Assembly: GCA_913058335.1 (NCBI GenBank)
Contig: CAJXPX010000003.1
Span: forward strand, 1 to 64,000
Length of the DNA: 64,000 nucleotides
Direction: 5' to 3'
From: an uncultured Hyphomonadaceae bacterium
GTDB taxonomy: Bacteria > Pseudomonadota > Alphaproteobacteria > Caulobacterales > Maricaulaceae
Numbering within the stretch: position 1 is the first letter of the stretch; each line of letters opens with the position of its first letter. Shown here piece by piece: positions 17,966-27,699 of this stretch. A program made the position numbers and the translations under genes. The notes under the pieces were generated by a model. That model had not been told where the DNA came from. It saw only the letters and a list, made by a program, of their open reading frames with translations, and did no database searches.

Positions 17966-18091
17966 AGAGGAGACTTTTTCGAAAGCTGAATTTGGCGGCT
18001 CTAGCGAAACATCAGCTTTCTTATCTCTGGAAACAGATTTTTCTTTTGTGCGGATAAATTTCCCCTGAGAATCAGTATGGTGCCTGTAAAC

Positions 18092-18520
18092 TTAAGCGTC
18101 TCCGACAGCAAAGTCACGGCGGGCGCTCGCGATTGTCACCATAAATCCTGCCATTACATCCAATAAAGCCATCAAACCGATAATGAAAAACACCGATGTT
18201 CCGAAGGCCGGGAACATTAAAAACTCAACGAGGCAAATTATAAAAAGCACCATGGAAAAAGCATGGTTCATCACCGCTGTATGATCCGTTCCTGTAGATT
18301 TGATCATTTCGAAAAACAGCATGATAAGAGACAAGGTTATAAGCATGTGTCCCGGTGTAATTTGCCAGATAGACCCAGAAATCATCGGTATCGCCTGAAA
18401 GTCCGTGTCCAATCTGGCGCGGATTTCAGCCGCCGTAGAAAAAGCCGACCCACTGACCGCCAGAATGTTATAAAGCGCCACAGGAATAACCATAAGCGGA
18501 AAAACAAGAAAAAAGCGCAT
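18092..18520 (-). CDS. Small integral membrane protein
   Basis: A 142-residue protein with four hydrophobic segments (about residues 2-22, 50-68, 78-100 and 105-128) and short charged loops. Its size and topology suggest an inner-membrane protein of unknown function. It lies alone between a signalling gene and a glycosyltransferase. I do not recognise a family. Confidence 0.6.
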   Translation of the reverse strand: MRFFLVFPLMVIPVALYNILAVSGSAFSTAAEIRARLDTDFQAIPMISGSIWQITPGHMLITLSLIMLFFEMIKSTGTDHTAVMNHAFSMVLFIICLVEFLMFPAFGTSVFFIIGLMALLDVMAGFMVTIASARRDFAVGDA

Positions 18521-18640
18521 GACCCAAATGCCTCAGTCTAGACTTAACGAGGTTGCCGCGAAGGCCCCCTTCTTGAAAGATTTAACAATGTCTAAAAGAA
18601 AATGGCTTGTAAAAGGTTAACATGACGCCCGCTGGCCGCG

Positions 18641-19399
18641 TTAAATTTCATCCCAACCTTGGGGGTTTCGAGAACGGGAAATAAGCCACATGACACCTCG
18701 AATATCCGCAATTGAGACTTTGAGCCGTCCGAAATTAGTATATTTAGATTTCCCGGCAATGCGGGCGCGGTGACTCACATCAGAAAATTCAATTGCGTAG
18801 CCCTCACGCAACATGAGCGCCGGAATGTAACGGTGGATATGATCAAAATATGGAAGTCGCAAAAAAGCCTCGCGTTTAAATACTTTTATGCCGCAGCCGG
18901 TATCTTCGGCTTGGTCTTTAAGAAGCTTTTTCCGAATGCTATTGCCAAGACGCGACGCCAATAACTTTGCCTGACTATCTTGCCGTTTTAGGCGTTTGCC
19001 GCCAACCAAAGCAAGGTTGTCCGGGGCATCCGCGCGATTTATTTGGCCCCACAATTTAGGAATATCTGCCGGATTATTTTGTCCATCGCCGTCCAGAGTA
19101 GCAATTAAATTGCCTTTAGCAGCCAAAACACCTGTTCTGACAGATCGGGACTGCCCGGCATTCGCATTATGAGAGAGAACACGCAACGTCGGATATTTTG
19201 ATTTAAGGTCTCTCAAGACGTCAACCGTCTGATCCGTGCTACAATCATCTACGAAAATCATTTCGTACGATGTGGCAAAAAGGGCTTGGGCGATTTCATC
19301 AATCAACTGGGACACATTTTCGTATTCGTTGTAAACCGGCACCACCACGGACAGTTCCAACCCGGCATCTCTATCCAGTGATTTTTGCGCGATCGACAT
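18641..19399 (-). CDS. Family 2 glycosyltransferase, dolichyl-phosphate mannosyltransferase-like
   Basis: A 252-residue GT-A enzyme. VVPVYNEYENVS, VDDCSTDQT and LDGDGQNNPADI are the nucleotide-sugar and metal-binding motifs, and DTGCGIKVFKR and LREGYAI are typical of the DPM1-like group that transfers a sugar to a polyprenyl phosphate. It has no membrane segment. I chose the ATG at 19399; a TTG 42 bases upstream would extend it, and neither has a strong ribosome-binding site. It faces a GT39 membrane transferase that could use its polyprenyl-phosphate-sugar product. Confidence 0.85.
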   Translation of the reverse strand: MSIAQKSLDRDAGLELSVVVPVYNEYENVSQLIDEIAQALFATSYEMIFVDDCSTDQTVDVLRDLKSKYPTLRVLSHNANAGQSRSVRTGVLAAKGNLIATLDGDGQNNPADIPKLWGQINRADAPDNLALVGGKRLKRQDSQAKLLASRLGNSIRKKLLKDQAEDTGCGIKVFKREAFLRLPYFDHIHRYIPALMLREGYAIEFSDVSHRARIAGKSKYTNFGRLKVSIADIRGVMWLISRSRNPQGWDEI

Positions 19400-19528
19400 A
19401 AAAGCGTCATGGCATGACGACCCGATATATTCAATTCGCAATGGCTGTTTTGCGGCTCGACTGAAATTGCTGTCGAAGGGACCTGATTTTTACGGGACAG
19501 GACGCCTAGGCTTAGCTAAAGCCTTCAT

Positions 19529-21259
19529 ATGTCATCGCCGAAATCTAAAATTTTTAATCTGAAGATGCGGTTTCATATTCTGAGTCTTACCTTGCTTTTC
19601 TTGGCGGTGGCTCTGCCGGGATTAGCCTCTCTTCAAGTAATCGACCGAGATGAAGCGCGCTACGCTCAAGCCAGCATACAAATGGCGGAGAGTGGGGATC
19701 TTTTGAATATCCGGTTTCAGGACGAAGCTCGCAATAAAAAGCCCGCCGGGATTTATTGGCTACAAGTAGCGGCACTTAAAGCCCTCTCCTCTCCTGAGAA
19801 GCGTCAAATTTGGGTGCAACGCCTGCCTTCTGTTTTAGGCGCGTTGCTCGCCATTTTGGCTACCTATTGGGGTGGAGCAAAACTTGTTGGAAGGGAAGCG
19901 GCCTTTATCGGCGGGGCCGCGCTCGCCCTCTCTTTTCTGCTGGTCTTTGAAGCGCATATTGCCAAAACAGATGCGGTATTATGTGGTTTGTCCGCTCTAT
20001 GTTTTGCTTCTTTAGCCACGATTCGCACCGACGGTGGGTCGCTCTCTCTCTGGACGGCCCGTCCTGCCGTTTGGGTGTTTTGGGCGGCTTTAGGGGTTTC
20101 AATTCTTATTAAAGGCCCTGTCGTTCCCAGCCTCGTCGCTATGACCGTCGCGACTCTGTTGATATGGGAAAGGAGAGGATATGGCTTGAAAGTCCTTCTC
20201 AATATTCCGGCGATTTCGCTTTGCCTGCTCCTTTTTATACCTTGGGCAATAGCAATCGGGATTGAAACTCAAGGCGCATTTTTTGTTGAAAGCCTCGGAA
20301 ATGATTTTGGCGGAAAACTTGTCAGGGCGCAGGAAAGTCATCCGGGCCCGCCTGGATATCATTTGGCTCTTCTGAGTCTAACTCTCTGGCCCGGATCACT
20401 TTTACTATTTCCGGCGATTGCCATGACCGTTCAGAATTTACGGAGAAACATAAAAAGCGATACTCCCATTTCAAAAGCTCTCCGTCTTTGTGTTGCCTGG
20501 ATAATCCCTTTTTGGATATTGATAGAGCTGATGCCGACAAAACTTCCGCATTATATCCTGCCATTATTCCCAGCATTGTGTGTGTTAATCGGATGGGCTG
20601 GTACGACCCTCTTAAAAATCAATGGCTACAAAAAAACCAGATACCTAGGCGCGTTTATCTTTTTTATAATAAGCTTCCTTCTCCTACTCGGTCTCTCTTA
20701 CGCCCTGACTTTCTATAGTAGCCGAGGCGCCGATACACTTTATTTTGGAGTGATTGCCGGTATATTGACTTTAGTGCTCTTTGGCGCCGGGTGTTTTTGG
20801 AAAAATAAAATAAAGCTAAGTTTCAGGTATATTCTTGCGGCGGCTCTCATTACCAATATCACTGCCTATGGGTTTGTTCTGCCAAATTTGGACCGGCTGC
20901 AACTTGCGGACAGGCTGGCCGACTCTTTCGAAGTAAATGATCTGCTCCTACCCCGGCAGGGCGGACCCCTCGTTCAATCCATCAACTTTACCGAACCGAG
21001 CTTTGTCTACCAATTCGGAAAAGAGGTGCGACTGGGAGACCAAGTTGATCTGGAAAACCCTGAAAGCTGGACCATCGGACATATTTTTATTGTAGATGAT
21101 CTGGAGAGCGACGGGGCGCGATTTGACGCCTTTCAACGGGCCGCAGAAAAACAACAAAGCTGTTTAAATGAGCGCGATACGGTTAGAGGATATAATTATT
21201 CCCGCGGAGATGCCGTGAACTTAGGAATTTTCGAGGTTGTAGCTTGTACTGAAAGTTAG
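19529..21259 (+). CDS. ArnT/PMT-like (GT39/83) membrane glycosyltransferase
   Basis: A 576-residue protein with about 11-12 hydrophobic segments. The N-terminal periplasmic loop has VIDRDEARYAQASIQMAESGD; the D-E pair there is the catalytic signature of ArnT-type enzymes, which transfer a sugar from polyprenyl phosphate to lipid A or another acceptor. NKKPAGIYWLQ is the second conserved motif. It is divergent from a DPM1-like transferase that may make the donor. The C-terminal ~100 residues are soluble. Confidence 0.87.
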   Translation: MSSPKSKIFNLKMRFHILSLTLLFLAVALPGLASLQVIDRDEARYAQASIQMAESGDLLNIRFQDEARNKKPAGIYWLQVAALKALSSPEKRQIWVQRLPSVLGALLAILATYWGGAKLVGREAAFIGGAALALSFLLVFEAHIAKTDAVLCGLSALCFASLATIRTDGGSLSLWTARPAVWVFWAALGVSILIKGPVVPSLVAMTVATLLIWERRGYGLKVLLNIPAISLCLLLFIPWAIAIGIETQGAFFVESLGNDFGGKLVRAQESHPGPPGYHLALLSLTLWPGSLLLFPAIAMTVQNLRRNIKSDTPISKALRLCVAWIIPFWILIELMPTKLPHYILPLFPALCVLIGWAGTTLLKINGYKKTRYLGAFIFFIISFLLLLGLSYALTFYSSRGADTLYFGVIAGILTLVLFGAGCFWKNKIKLSFRYILAAALITNITAYGFVLPNLDRLQLADRLADSFEVNDLLLPRQGGPLVQSINFTEPSFVYQFGKEVRLGDQVDLENPESWTIGHIFIVDDLESDGARFDAFQRAAEKQQSCLNERDTVRGYNYSRGDAVNLGIFEVVACTES

Positions 21260-21280
21260 AAAGCGAAAATGCCACTCAAC

Positions 21281-22195
21281 TTAGCGTCCTAAAAGCCCCA
21301 CTCTCAAGGTAATATAATACGCCCTTCCCATAATCGCTAAGCCCATAAGCGGGGCCGCCAAAACGGTTAGAAATTTTGACAAAAACCCTGGTTTATAGTT
21401 CCAGAAGAAACGCAAAAACCCTTTTAGTTTTTCAAACTCTATCCGGGCACGCGGTACGGCGCTGGTCGATCCGTAATGCATGATACGGGCATCCGGGACG
21501 ATATATACATCCCCCCCTGCTTCGCGGGCTCGGGCACAAATATCGATATCTTCAACATGCAAAAAGTAACCGGAATCAAATCCGCCTAACTGGTCAAAAG
21601 AAGCCCGGTTAGTCATTAGGCAAGCCCCGCTTGTGGTTTCCACGGGCGCAGGTTGTGTGGGTACAGGCTCATCTTCGCGGTGAATAGATTGAAACCCGGG
21701 GATTGCGTGTAGAGGTGTGAAACTGACAAAGGCCGACCACGGCGTTAAGGATCCGCGTCTTGCGCCCCGCTGCTCTCGGCCATTTTCATCCCGTAAAAAC
21801 CCCCCGGTGATCCAAGGCGCAGAAAGCGTTTGGCCACAATCGGCCATGCGCCGCGCCGCGCCGCGCGCTATCACAGCGTCAGGATTTAAAAATAATAGAA
21901 AATGTCCTGTCGCCAAACGGGCGCCGTAATTACACCCCCGGGCAAAACCAATATTTCCATGGCCTTGTAACAATCGAATTCGATTATGCTTCATGGCAAC
22001 TTCACTGAGCCGTGTCCGCGCGCCTTCGGCATTTCCATTATCTACGATAATCAGCTCATCTATATCTCGATCTTCCATAACAGCCGAGACCGCTTCTAAA
22101 AGAGCGGGGCCCGTCATGTAACTGACCATAATAACACTGATTGGAAGTTTTTTTGCCGTTTCCGGCAAGTCTATTATATTGGTTTTAACAACCAT
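21281..22195 (-). CDS. Family 2 glycosyltransferase, rhamnosyltransferase-like
   Basis: A 304-residue GT2 protein. ISVIMVSYMTG opens the fold. IVDNGN, NIGFARGCNYGA, LFLNPDAVIA and VEDIDICARA are the motifs of the rhamnosyltransferase/WbbL group. A hydrophobic C-terminus (about residues 280-302) may hold it at the membrane. The product probably feeds polysaccharide or O-chain assembly, as it follows an O-antigen ligase-like gene on the same strand. Confidence 0.85.
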   Translation of the reverse strand: MVVKTNIIDLPETAKKLPISVIMVSYMTGPALLEAVSAVMEDRDIDELIIVDNGNAEGARTRLSEVAMKHNRIRLLQGHGNIGFARGCNYGARLATGHFLLFLNPDAVIARGAARRMADCGQTLSAPWITGGFLRDENGREQRGARRGSLTPWSAFVSFTPLHAIPGFQSIHREDEPVPTQPAPVETTSGACLMTNRASFDQLGGFDSGYFLHVEDIDICARAREAGGDVYIVPDARIMHYGSTSAVPRARIEFEKLKGFLRFFWNYKPGFLSKFLTVLAAPLMGLAIMGRAYYITLRVGLLGR

Positions 22196-22276
22196 TTGCT
22201 TCTACCTCGTACGCCCCGCATCGTCCAATAGCGTATTTTAGGTGTAATGCAACTACACACTTTAATGATTGTCCGC

Positions 22277-23554
22277 CTAGTTCGTAACAGGCTCTTCCAA
22301 AGACTTGGGCGTCAATATTTGCACAAGGTTTAGCCCGGCAAGGCCCAAAAACAGGGTTCCCCACCACCAGAACTGCCAAACTCCGAAAGACATTGAAGAC
22401 AATAAAATTACAGCTGTCAGAAACCCGCATAGTCCGAAAGCCCGGTTAGGATGAATGCGGACAAACCGTTTTGCGGGTCCCAAACAAGTCAAAATCGTTA
22501 GCCCTGCCAGTCCGGCCCCAATCAGCCCGGTTTCCAGCCAAATTTGCAGGCCGGCATTATGGGCGTGATGGGAAAGGAGCGTCACAGTGTCTCCGCTACT
22601 CAATGTGATAAGGTCGCTATAAGTTCTGGCATTATCAAATCCGAAACCCGTCAAAGGCTGCTCCGAAATACGCCGAAATATATAATCCCACATATAGAGG
22701 CGATGTTCCCAAGAATCCGGAAGGCCCATGAGGATTTTATCGTCTATCAATGTTATAATACTTGAAAAAAGCGGCGCCGCCAGAATGGCTATAGCCGCTA
22801 AAACCACTAATGTTTTTACCATAAAGACCGGTTTTTGTCTGGCAATCAATCCTATCACGAGCCCCGCCCAAGGCGTAATCATGGCGACATATACGCCTAA
22901 TTTCCAGCCACATGCGGTGAGCATAACCAAGAGAAAAAGCGTCAGAGCCTTCCCGTATTTATGGGACCAAATCAGAGCGGATAAGGGGAAAACCATTGCC
23001 GTATAAAAAAGAATACCGCGCCCGATATTTCGCGTAGCATCTGCATGACGGCGAGCAAATGTCTCGCCTTGCGCAACCGGATCGGCGAGGAAACTGATCG
23101 CAAAGTTCGAAAACGTATCTACGAAAACCAAGGTGATCCCCGTCAGGCAGGCGATAATAAACCCTTTGCGTAAAATAGGGCCCAAGGGATGATCTCGCAT
23201 CTGGGCCCAGAGCCAGATGACCGTAGGAAATATCAATCCGGAAAGAAGAATCTTTTCTGCGTTGGACCAACCTGATACTTTTTCATAATTGCTCCAAAAC
23301 TGGCTTATCCATGCCCAGAACAAAAATGCCGCCAGAAAAATCAGCCAAGCCGGCATTGGGGTTTTCCATGCTTTATGCGCGGCCAGTCCGGCCAAGGCTA
23401 GAACGGACAAGATACCCATTATCAGGGCAATACCACCTCCGCCAGCCATGGTGAAAATCGGCAGGAGCGCCAGAACAAAGAGAGAAACCCCGAGCACGAC
23501 TTTCGGCGGGCGCCGGATAGGGTCATGTGTCTCGGCCGTCCCCGCCTCTGACAT
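22277..23554 (-). CDS. O-antigen ligase/polymerase (Wzy/WaaL-like)
   Basis: A 425-residue membrane protein with roughly 11 segments. The large periplasmic loop contains HRLYMWDYIFRRISEQPLTGFGFDNAR and LLSHHAHNAGLQIWLETGLIG, which match the Wzy_C/O-antigen ligase pattern with its conserved arginine and histidine. Such proteins join or polymerise lipid-linked glycans at the outer face of the inner membrane. Its start lies one base after the thrS stop (TGATATG), so it is probably read through from thrS. Confidence 0.87.
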   Translation of the reverse strand: MSEAGTAETHDPIRRPPKVVLGVSLFVLALLPIFTMAGGGGIALIMGILSVLALAGLAAHKAWKTPMPAWLIFLAAFLFWAWISQFWSNYEKVSGWSNAEKILLSGLIFPTVIWLWAQMRDHPLGPILRKGFIIACLTGITLVFVDTFSNFAISFLADPVAQGETFARRHADATRNIGRGILFYTAMVFPLSALIWSHKYGKALTLFLLVMLTACGWKLGVYVAMITPWAGLVIGLIARQKPVFMVKTLVVLAAIAILAAPLFSSIITLIDDKILMGLPDSWEHRLYMWDYIFRRISEQPLTGFGFDNARTYSDLITLSSGDTVTLLSHHAHNAGLQIWLETGLIGAGLAGLTILTCLGPAKRFVRIHPNRAFGLCGFLTAVILLSSMSFGVWQFWWWGTLFLGLAGLNLVQILTPKSLEEPVTN

Positions 23555-23555
23555 A

Positions 23556-25490
23556 TCAGCTTTTCCGTCTTAAGTCGGGGGCGAGAGCCTCTTCTGTCAG
23601 AGACTCGATAGCCTCCTCCACTGTCAGAATCGTCTGCTCGCGGCTGCCAAGGCGGCGCAGAGCGAGTTTACCCTCTTCTGCCTCCTTCATACCGACCACA
23701 GCAATGACTGGAATTTTACGATCGGCGGAGAGTTCGCGAATTTTGTAATTTATCTTCTCGTTCCGCAAATCTGTTTCGACTCGAAGTCCGGCGGCTTTCA
23801 GCTTTTCCGCTGTCTCTTCGGCGTAGTCATTGGCGTCGGAAGTGATGGTCGCAATGACGACTTGAACTGGGGCGAGCCAGAGCGGAAAACGTCCGGCATA
23901 GTTTTCAATCAGAATCCCCAAGAACCGCTCAAACGAGCCAAGCACGGCGCGGTGGAGCATGACGGGCGCATGTTTATTATCATCATCGCCAACATAGGAG
24001 GCGTTAAGGCGCTCCGGCATATTCGGATCAAGCTGTATTGTACCCGCCTGCCATTCGCGGCCAATCGCGTCGCGCAAAACAAAGTCCAGTTTCGGGCCGT
24101 AAAACGCGCCGTCCCCTTCATTCAATTCCACTTCCAGACCCGAGGCATCTGCGGCCTCTTTCAAGGCGGCTTCTGACCGGTCCCAATATTCATCCGATCC
24201 CACTCTGACGTCAGGACGGGTGGAGAATTTCACTTTAACATCGTCAAAGCCTAAATCGGCATAGACGGATTTTAAAAGCTCGGTAAAGCCTTTCACCTCG
24301 TCTGTGACCTGCTCCATCGTGCAGAAAATATGCCCATCATCCTGCACAAAGCCGCGAACGCGCATCAGGCCATGCAAAGCCCCGCTCGGTTCGTAACGAT
24401 GGCAAGAGCCAAATTCGGCGTAGCGCACAGGCAAGTCGCGATAGGATTTCTGGCCTTGATTAAAGACCTGAATATGACACGGGCAGTTCATCGGTTTTAG
24501 CGCGAGGACTTTGTCCTCTTCCTCGATTTCCGCGATGAACATATTTTCGCGATATTTCTCCCAATGTCCGGAAGCTTCCCAGAATTTGCGGTCCATGAGC
24601 TGCGGCGTTTTAATTTCGCGGTAGCCATATTCCTTCTGGCGGCGGGACATATAGCTTTGCAGCGTTGTGTAGAGCGTCCACCCATCAGGATGCCAGAACG
24701 CCTGTCCTTGCGCTTCTTCCTGAAAATGGAAGAGGCTAAGCTGTTTGCCCAAACGGCGGTGGTCGCGTTTTTCCGCTTCCTCAAGCTGATGCAAATGCGC
24801 GTCGAGCTCTTCCTGTGTGCGCCAGGCGGTGCCGTAAATGCGCTGAAGCTGCGGGTTTTTTGCATCGCCCCGCCAATAGGCTCCGGCCACTTTCATCAGC
24901 TTGAACGCCTTACCAATCTTGCCGGTGCTCGGCAGATGCGGGCCGCGGCAGAGGTCGAACCATTTGCCCTGTTTATAAACGGTAATAGTCTCACCATCGG
25001 GCAGGTCCTCGATCATCTCGGCTTTAAATTCCTCGCCCATGCCGCGGAACAGCTTGATCGCCTCCTGTCGGTCCCAGACCTCGCGCACAAACTTGTCATT
25101 GCGGTTGATGATGAAGGCCATCTTTTTTTCAATCGCGGCGAAGTCGTCTTCGGAAAACGGCTCGTCGCGGTGGAAGTCATAATAGAACCCGTTCTCGATA
25201 TTCGGCCCGATGGTGACCTGCGTACCGGGGAACAGCTCCTGCACCGCTTCGGCGAGGACATGCGCCGCATCGTGACGGATCAGCTCCAACCCTTCCGGGT
25301 CTTCGGCCATCACCAGCTCTATCTTGGCGTCGCCTTCAATCGGCAGAGCCGCGTCCACCAGCTTCCCGTCGAGCTTGGCCGCCATAACCTTTTTCGCAAG
25401 ACCCTTGGAGATGCCTTTTGCGACCTCCATGGCCGTGACGCCGCTGTCATAATCGCGGGTGGCTCCATCAGGGAATGTCAAAGTGACCAT
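23556..25490 (-). CDS. thrS: Threonyl-tRNA synthetase
   Basis: A 644-residue class II synthetase. The TGS domain covers residues 1-60, the editing domain carries [15 protein letters not shown], and the catalytic core has [10 protein letters not shown] with a zinc cysteine, [15 protein letters not shown] and [13 protein letters not shown]. The C-terminal anticodon domain begins near [10 protein letters not shown] prefer the ATG at 25490 (MVTLTFPDG), which gives family length with GACGAG upstream. An ATG at 25505 would overlap the yidD stop. The 5' half is visibly richer in GC than nearby genes. Confidence 0.96.
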   Translation of the reverse strand: MVTLTFPDGATRDYDSGVTAMEVAKGISKGLAKKVMAAKLDGKLVDAALPIEGDAKIELVMAEDPEGLELIRHDAAHVLAEAVQELFPGTQVTIGPNIENGFYYDFHRDEPFSEDDFAAIEKKMAFIINRNDKFVREVWDRQEAIKLFRGMGEEFKAEMIEDLPDGETITVYKQGKWFDLCRGPHLPSTGKIGKAFKLMKVAGAYWRGDAKNPQLQRIYGTAWRTQEELDAHLHQLEEAEKRDHRRLGKQLSLFHFQEEAQGQAFWHPDGWTLYTTLQSYMSRRQKEYGYREIKTPQLMDRKFWEASGHWEKYRENMFIAEIEEEDKVLALKPMNCPCHIQVFNQGQKSYRDLPVRYAEFGSCHRYEPSGALHGLMRVRGFVQDDGHIFCTMEQVTDEVKGFTELLKSVYADLGFDDVKVKFSTRPDVRVGSDEYWDRSEAALKEAADASGLEVELNEGDGAFYGPKLDFVLRDAIGREWQAGTIQLDPNMPERLNASYVGDDDNKHAPVMLHRAVLGSFERFLGILIENYAGRFPLWLAPVQVVIATITSDANDYAEETAEKLKAAGLRVETDLRNEKINYKIRELSADRKIPVIAVVGMKEAEEGKLALRRLGSREQTILTVEEAIESLTEEALAPDLRRKS

Positions 25491-25494
25491 GTCA

Positions 25495-25794
25495 TTACTC
25501 GTCATTAACGCTGCGCCAGCGACCATATCGCCAAGGCGCCCATAAAGGCGCCTTCGTAATATGTTCCGGCACATTATCAACCCCGCTTGTGCCGCCGGGG
25601 CGACATCGCAGCAGCCGCGCCAGCGTCATCCACCCCCCCGGCCAAGGCCCGTGCCGCTTTATCGCCTCGGTCGAATAGGTCGAGCAAGACGGATAATGCC
25701 GACACCGCACGCCCAGAGCAAAGAGAAAAGGCGAGATCAGATTTTTATAAATCCAAAGCAGGCCCAGCAGGGGATATGAGAGCAGGCGTTCCAC
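25495..25794 (-). CDS. yidD: Membrane protein insertion efficiency factor YidD
   Basis: A 99-residue protein with an N-terminal amphipathic segment ([19 protein letters not shown]) and the YidD cysteine motif [19 protein letters not shown], followed by RLLRCRPGG. YidD is a small inner-membrane-associated protein that assists YidC-dependent insertion. Here it precedes thrS with little or no gap rather than lying beside rnpA-yidC, as it does in many bacteria. Confidence 0.93.
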   Translation of the reverse strand: MERLLSYPLLGLLWIYKNLISPFLFALGVRCRHYPSCSTYSTEAIKRHGPWPGGWMTLARLLRCRPGGTSGVDNVPEHITKAPLWAPWRYGRWRSVNDE

Positions 25795-25884
25795 GAGGGG
25801 GGAATACAGGGTTATGGTCGGGTTTGGTAGTCCTCCTCTTCACTGGAAAATCCTATGATTGACAAAAGGGCGCCGTATAGATTC

Positions 25885-25910
25885 CTCAATCGAGTTGAGG
25901 AATGACGGAA
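25885..25910. repeat. Palindrome ATTCCTCAA...TTGAGGAAT
   Basis: A 9-bp perfect stem with a short loop. It forms the 3' end, including the stop, of the doubtful minus-strand frame 25886-26560. Elements of this kind with flanking GTCATTCC are common dispersed palindromes in Alphaproteobacteria. Confidence 0.55.
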
Positions 25911-26215
25911 TTAGCTACCCCCGCCGCAAATAACCGCTCCACCAGCGCCTCTTTCTCGGGCGGGGCCTCGCGATATTTCGCAATGTCCCCCGCGCCGAGG
26001 TTCAGCCCCTCTATATAATTGTTCCATTGCGCTGTCTGGGCGGGTTCTTTTTCCGGGTCGGGCGGGTCGTTTTTCAAAAACAGGAGGAAAGAGCTGACCC
26101 GCACGCTCAGGCTTTCGCGCAGGTTTAGTCGCCTCATCCGCTCTTCGGGGCCGAGGCCGTCTTGCGACGCTGATACCTGACATTGCGTCTGCCGCCTTTT
26201 TATCCGGGCGAGCAT
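25886..26215 (-). CDS. Doubtful hypothetical protein
   Basis: An open frame of 224 codons runs from 26560 to 25886. Its first half overlaps palindromic repeat sequence and does not look like protein. I list only the last 109 residues, from the ATG at 26215, which have a more protein-like helical composition (LREALVERLF-type segments, NNYIEGLNLGAGDIAKY). I do not recognise a family. The last codons fall in a palindrome. An overlapping plus-strand frame (26183-26512) is equally open, so coding status is uncertain. Confidence 0.3.
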   Translation of the reverse strand: MLARIKRRQTQCQVSASQDGLGPEERMRRLNLRESLSVRVSSFLLFLKNDPPDPEKEPAQTAQWNNYIEGLNLGAGDIAKYREAPPEKEALVERLFAAGVANSVIPQLD

Positions 26216-26383
26216 AGCCTTTCGCCCCGCCTTGGACCGCAGGCTGACCCTCTGGCGGGATTGAGCCAGATCGGCGCGCGCCTTATGGCCCGCCGCGCCG
26301 AGCTTTGCGGATTGACGGGCGAGGAAAAGACGGTGGCGGAGGTTTTTATTTTTGCGGGGGATGGGGAGGTCCTTTCCTATTGC

Positions 26384-26448
26384 CCTGTCATGCCGCACAA
26401 GGCCGACAGGCCGCAGTTGCGGGCGCTCTGCGTACCCGGAATGACAGG
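26384..26448. repeat. REP-like inverted repeat
   Basis: The outer arms CCTGTCAT and ATGACAGG are exact inverses. The inner parts (CCG against CCCGG, and GGCCGACAGGCC) can extend the stem with mismatches. This resembles the CTGTCATTCC-type palindromic repeats scattered in many alphaproteobacterial genomes. Confidence 0.55.
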
Positions 26449-26554
26449 AAAAATTGTCAAATTCGCAAGCGCCCGCGCTGACCGGCAATCCAGTGCGCGG
26501 CGTTGGCTTTGAAGCGCCCCCCCAACGCAGGTTGGGTTGGTGGGCGGCAACCTG

Positions 26555-26586
26555 CCACAAAAAAGTGGACAGCCCGTGGGGTCGGC
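26555..26586 (-). repeat. Short repeat, copy 2
   Basis: Minus-strand counterpart of 22-55. It reads GCCGACCCCACGGGCTGTCC and then a perfect CCAC-T6-GTGG hairpin. Confidence 0.45.
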
Positions 26587-27081
26587 AACCTTACCGGTTA
26601 CCGTATATGTTTTTTGTTTCGTAAGGCGGCAAACCCCACGGCAGCGATTTTCTAATGGAACGGCCTCTTATTTTTCCGACAGTCGCACTCACCGGGTTTA
26701 TCTCAGCCCGACACTGCACGGTACGGCAGGCAAACACATTCCATCAGGCCCGGCACACACCCCCTTGTCAAAGAGGGTCGCTCAACCTCGCTGTCCCCTG
26801 AACCAAAACCTGACGCGTTCCTGTCCGTGTTCAAGAGAACGAGTTTGAATATACCCCCGTTTCGCAAAGTGAGGATCATTTTGTTGATTTTATAGGTAAG
26901 GGGTTGGGAGGGTTGGGTTTTTAAAAGGGTAAACGCGGATGATTTTATTTAACCTCTCCGCTCATCCCGCCCCACTCTCCTCCCGCTCATCCCGCCGCCC
27001 TAAAGGATTAGCTTCGCGTCAAAGGCGGGATCCAGAAATCCCGCACTTGCCTAAAAGACGAAAACTATTTATGTTCGCTAT

Positions 27082-27456
27082 ATGTTCTTCACATATATCA
27101 CCGCCAGCGCCAGAAACGGAACACTCTACACAGGCCACACCGACGACATAGAAATACGCGCCCATCAACACAGAACAGGTCAGTTCCCCGGGTTTTCAAA
27201 AAAATATAATTGCAAATATCTTGTCTGGTACGAAGAACATGAGAGCCGCGATTCCGCCTTTAAACGCGAGCGCCAAATTAAAGAATGGAACAGAGTGTGG
27301 AAGCTCAGACTGATCGAAAGGTATAATCCTGACTGGCTAGACATTATGGCCTGCCCGACATGGCCGCTTCCGAAAGGCGCTCTATTTGCCGATCTACGCC
27401 GAGCTGCACTCGCGTACAAACTGGACCCCGCCCTCCGGCGGGGTGAGCGGGTTTAG
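27082..27456 (+). CDS. GIY-YIG nuclease superfamily protein (UPF0213/YhbQ-like)
   Basis: A 124-residue protein. The nuclease fold is in residues 1-90: FFTYITASARNGTLYTGHTDD is the GIY-YIG strand pair in variant form, RAHQHRTG carries the conserved arginine/histidine helix, and YEEHESRDSAFKRERQIKEW contains the metal-binding glutamate. The last ~35 residues lie in repeat-like sequence (LDPALRRGERV) and may not be original. The gene is flanked by CCGCTCAYCCCGCC-type repeats in opposite orientation. The ATG at 27082 is internal to a slightly longer frame and fits the family. Confidence 0.8.
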   Translation: MFFTYITASARNGTLYTGHTDDIEIRAHQHRTGQFPGFSKKYNCKYLVWYEEHESRDSAFKRERQIKEWNRVWKLRLIERYNPDWLDIMACPTWPLPKGALFADLRRAALAYKLDPALRRGERV

Positions 27457-27655
27457 GGGGGGGGTGAGTTCTTAAAGCGGTAAGGGGAATTAATTAAACC
27501 ACCACCATTCGGATAATACTTTTAAATCAATACTAGAGAAACTTCACCCTAGATTAAACTTTTTGTTGTTCCCAACTCGCCCAAGGCGACAAATCAAGAG
27601 AAATTGAAAATACAGCTTACCAACCTTTCTGCCATTTAAGAAAAATATTGCAAAC

Positions 27656-27661
27656 TATAAT
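27656..27661 (+). promoter_or_regulatory. Possible -10 box for the NACHT gene
   Basis: TATAAT occurs 38 bases upstream of the NACHT start in an AT-rich leader. No good -35 box is seen at 16-18 bases upstream, so support is weak. Confidence 0.3.
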
Positions 27662-27699
27662 AATATGCATCTAGAGTAGTAATAAATTAGTCGGAGGAA

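Larger units (their letters stand above)
26216..27081. other. Repeat-rich non-coding region
   Basis: Little here looks coding. It holds an inverted repeat with ends CCTGTCAT (26384-26391) and ATGACAGG (26441-26448), a copy of the 22-55 repeat on the minus strand (26555-26586), and two copies of CCGCTCATCCCGCC near 26957 and 26984 followed by AGGCGGGATCCAG, a typical dispersed palindromic repeat signature. Bases 26600-26860 on the minus strand could be a structured RNA, but I could not match one. Confidence 0.5.

Noticed and set aside
24564-25508. 314-codon plus-strand frame antisense to thrS
   Set aside because: It lies entirely within thrS on the opposite strand, a by-product of GC-rich codons. 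Its product has no recognisable domain.
26183-26512. 109-codon plus-strand frame in the repeat region
   Set aside because: It runs through the REP-like palindrome 26384-26448, and its product resembles translated repeat rather than a protein family.
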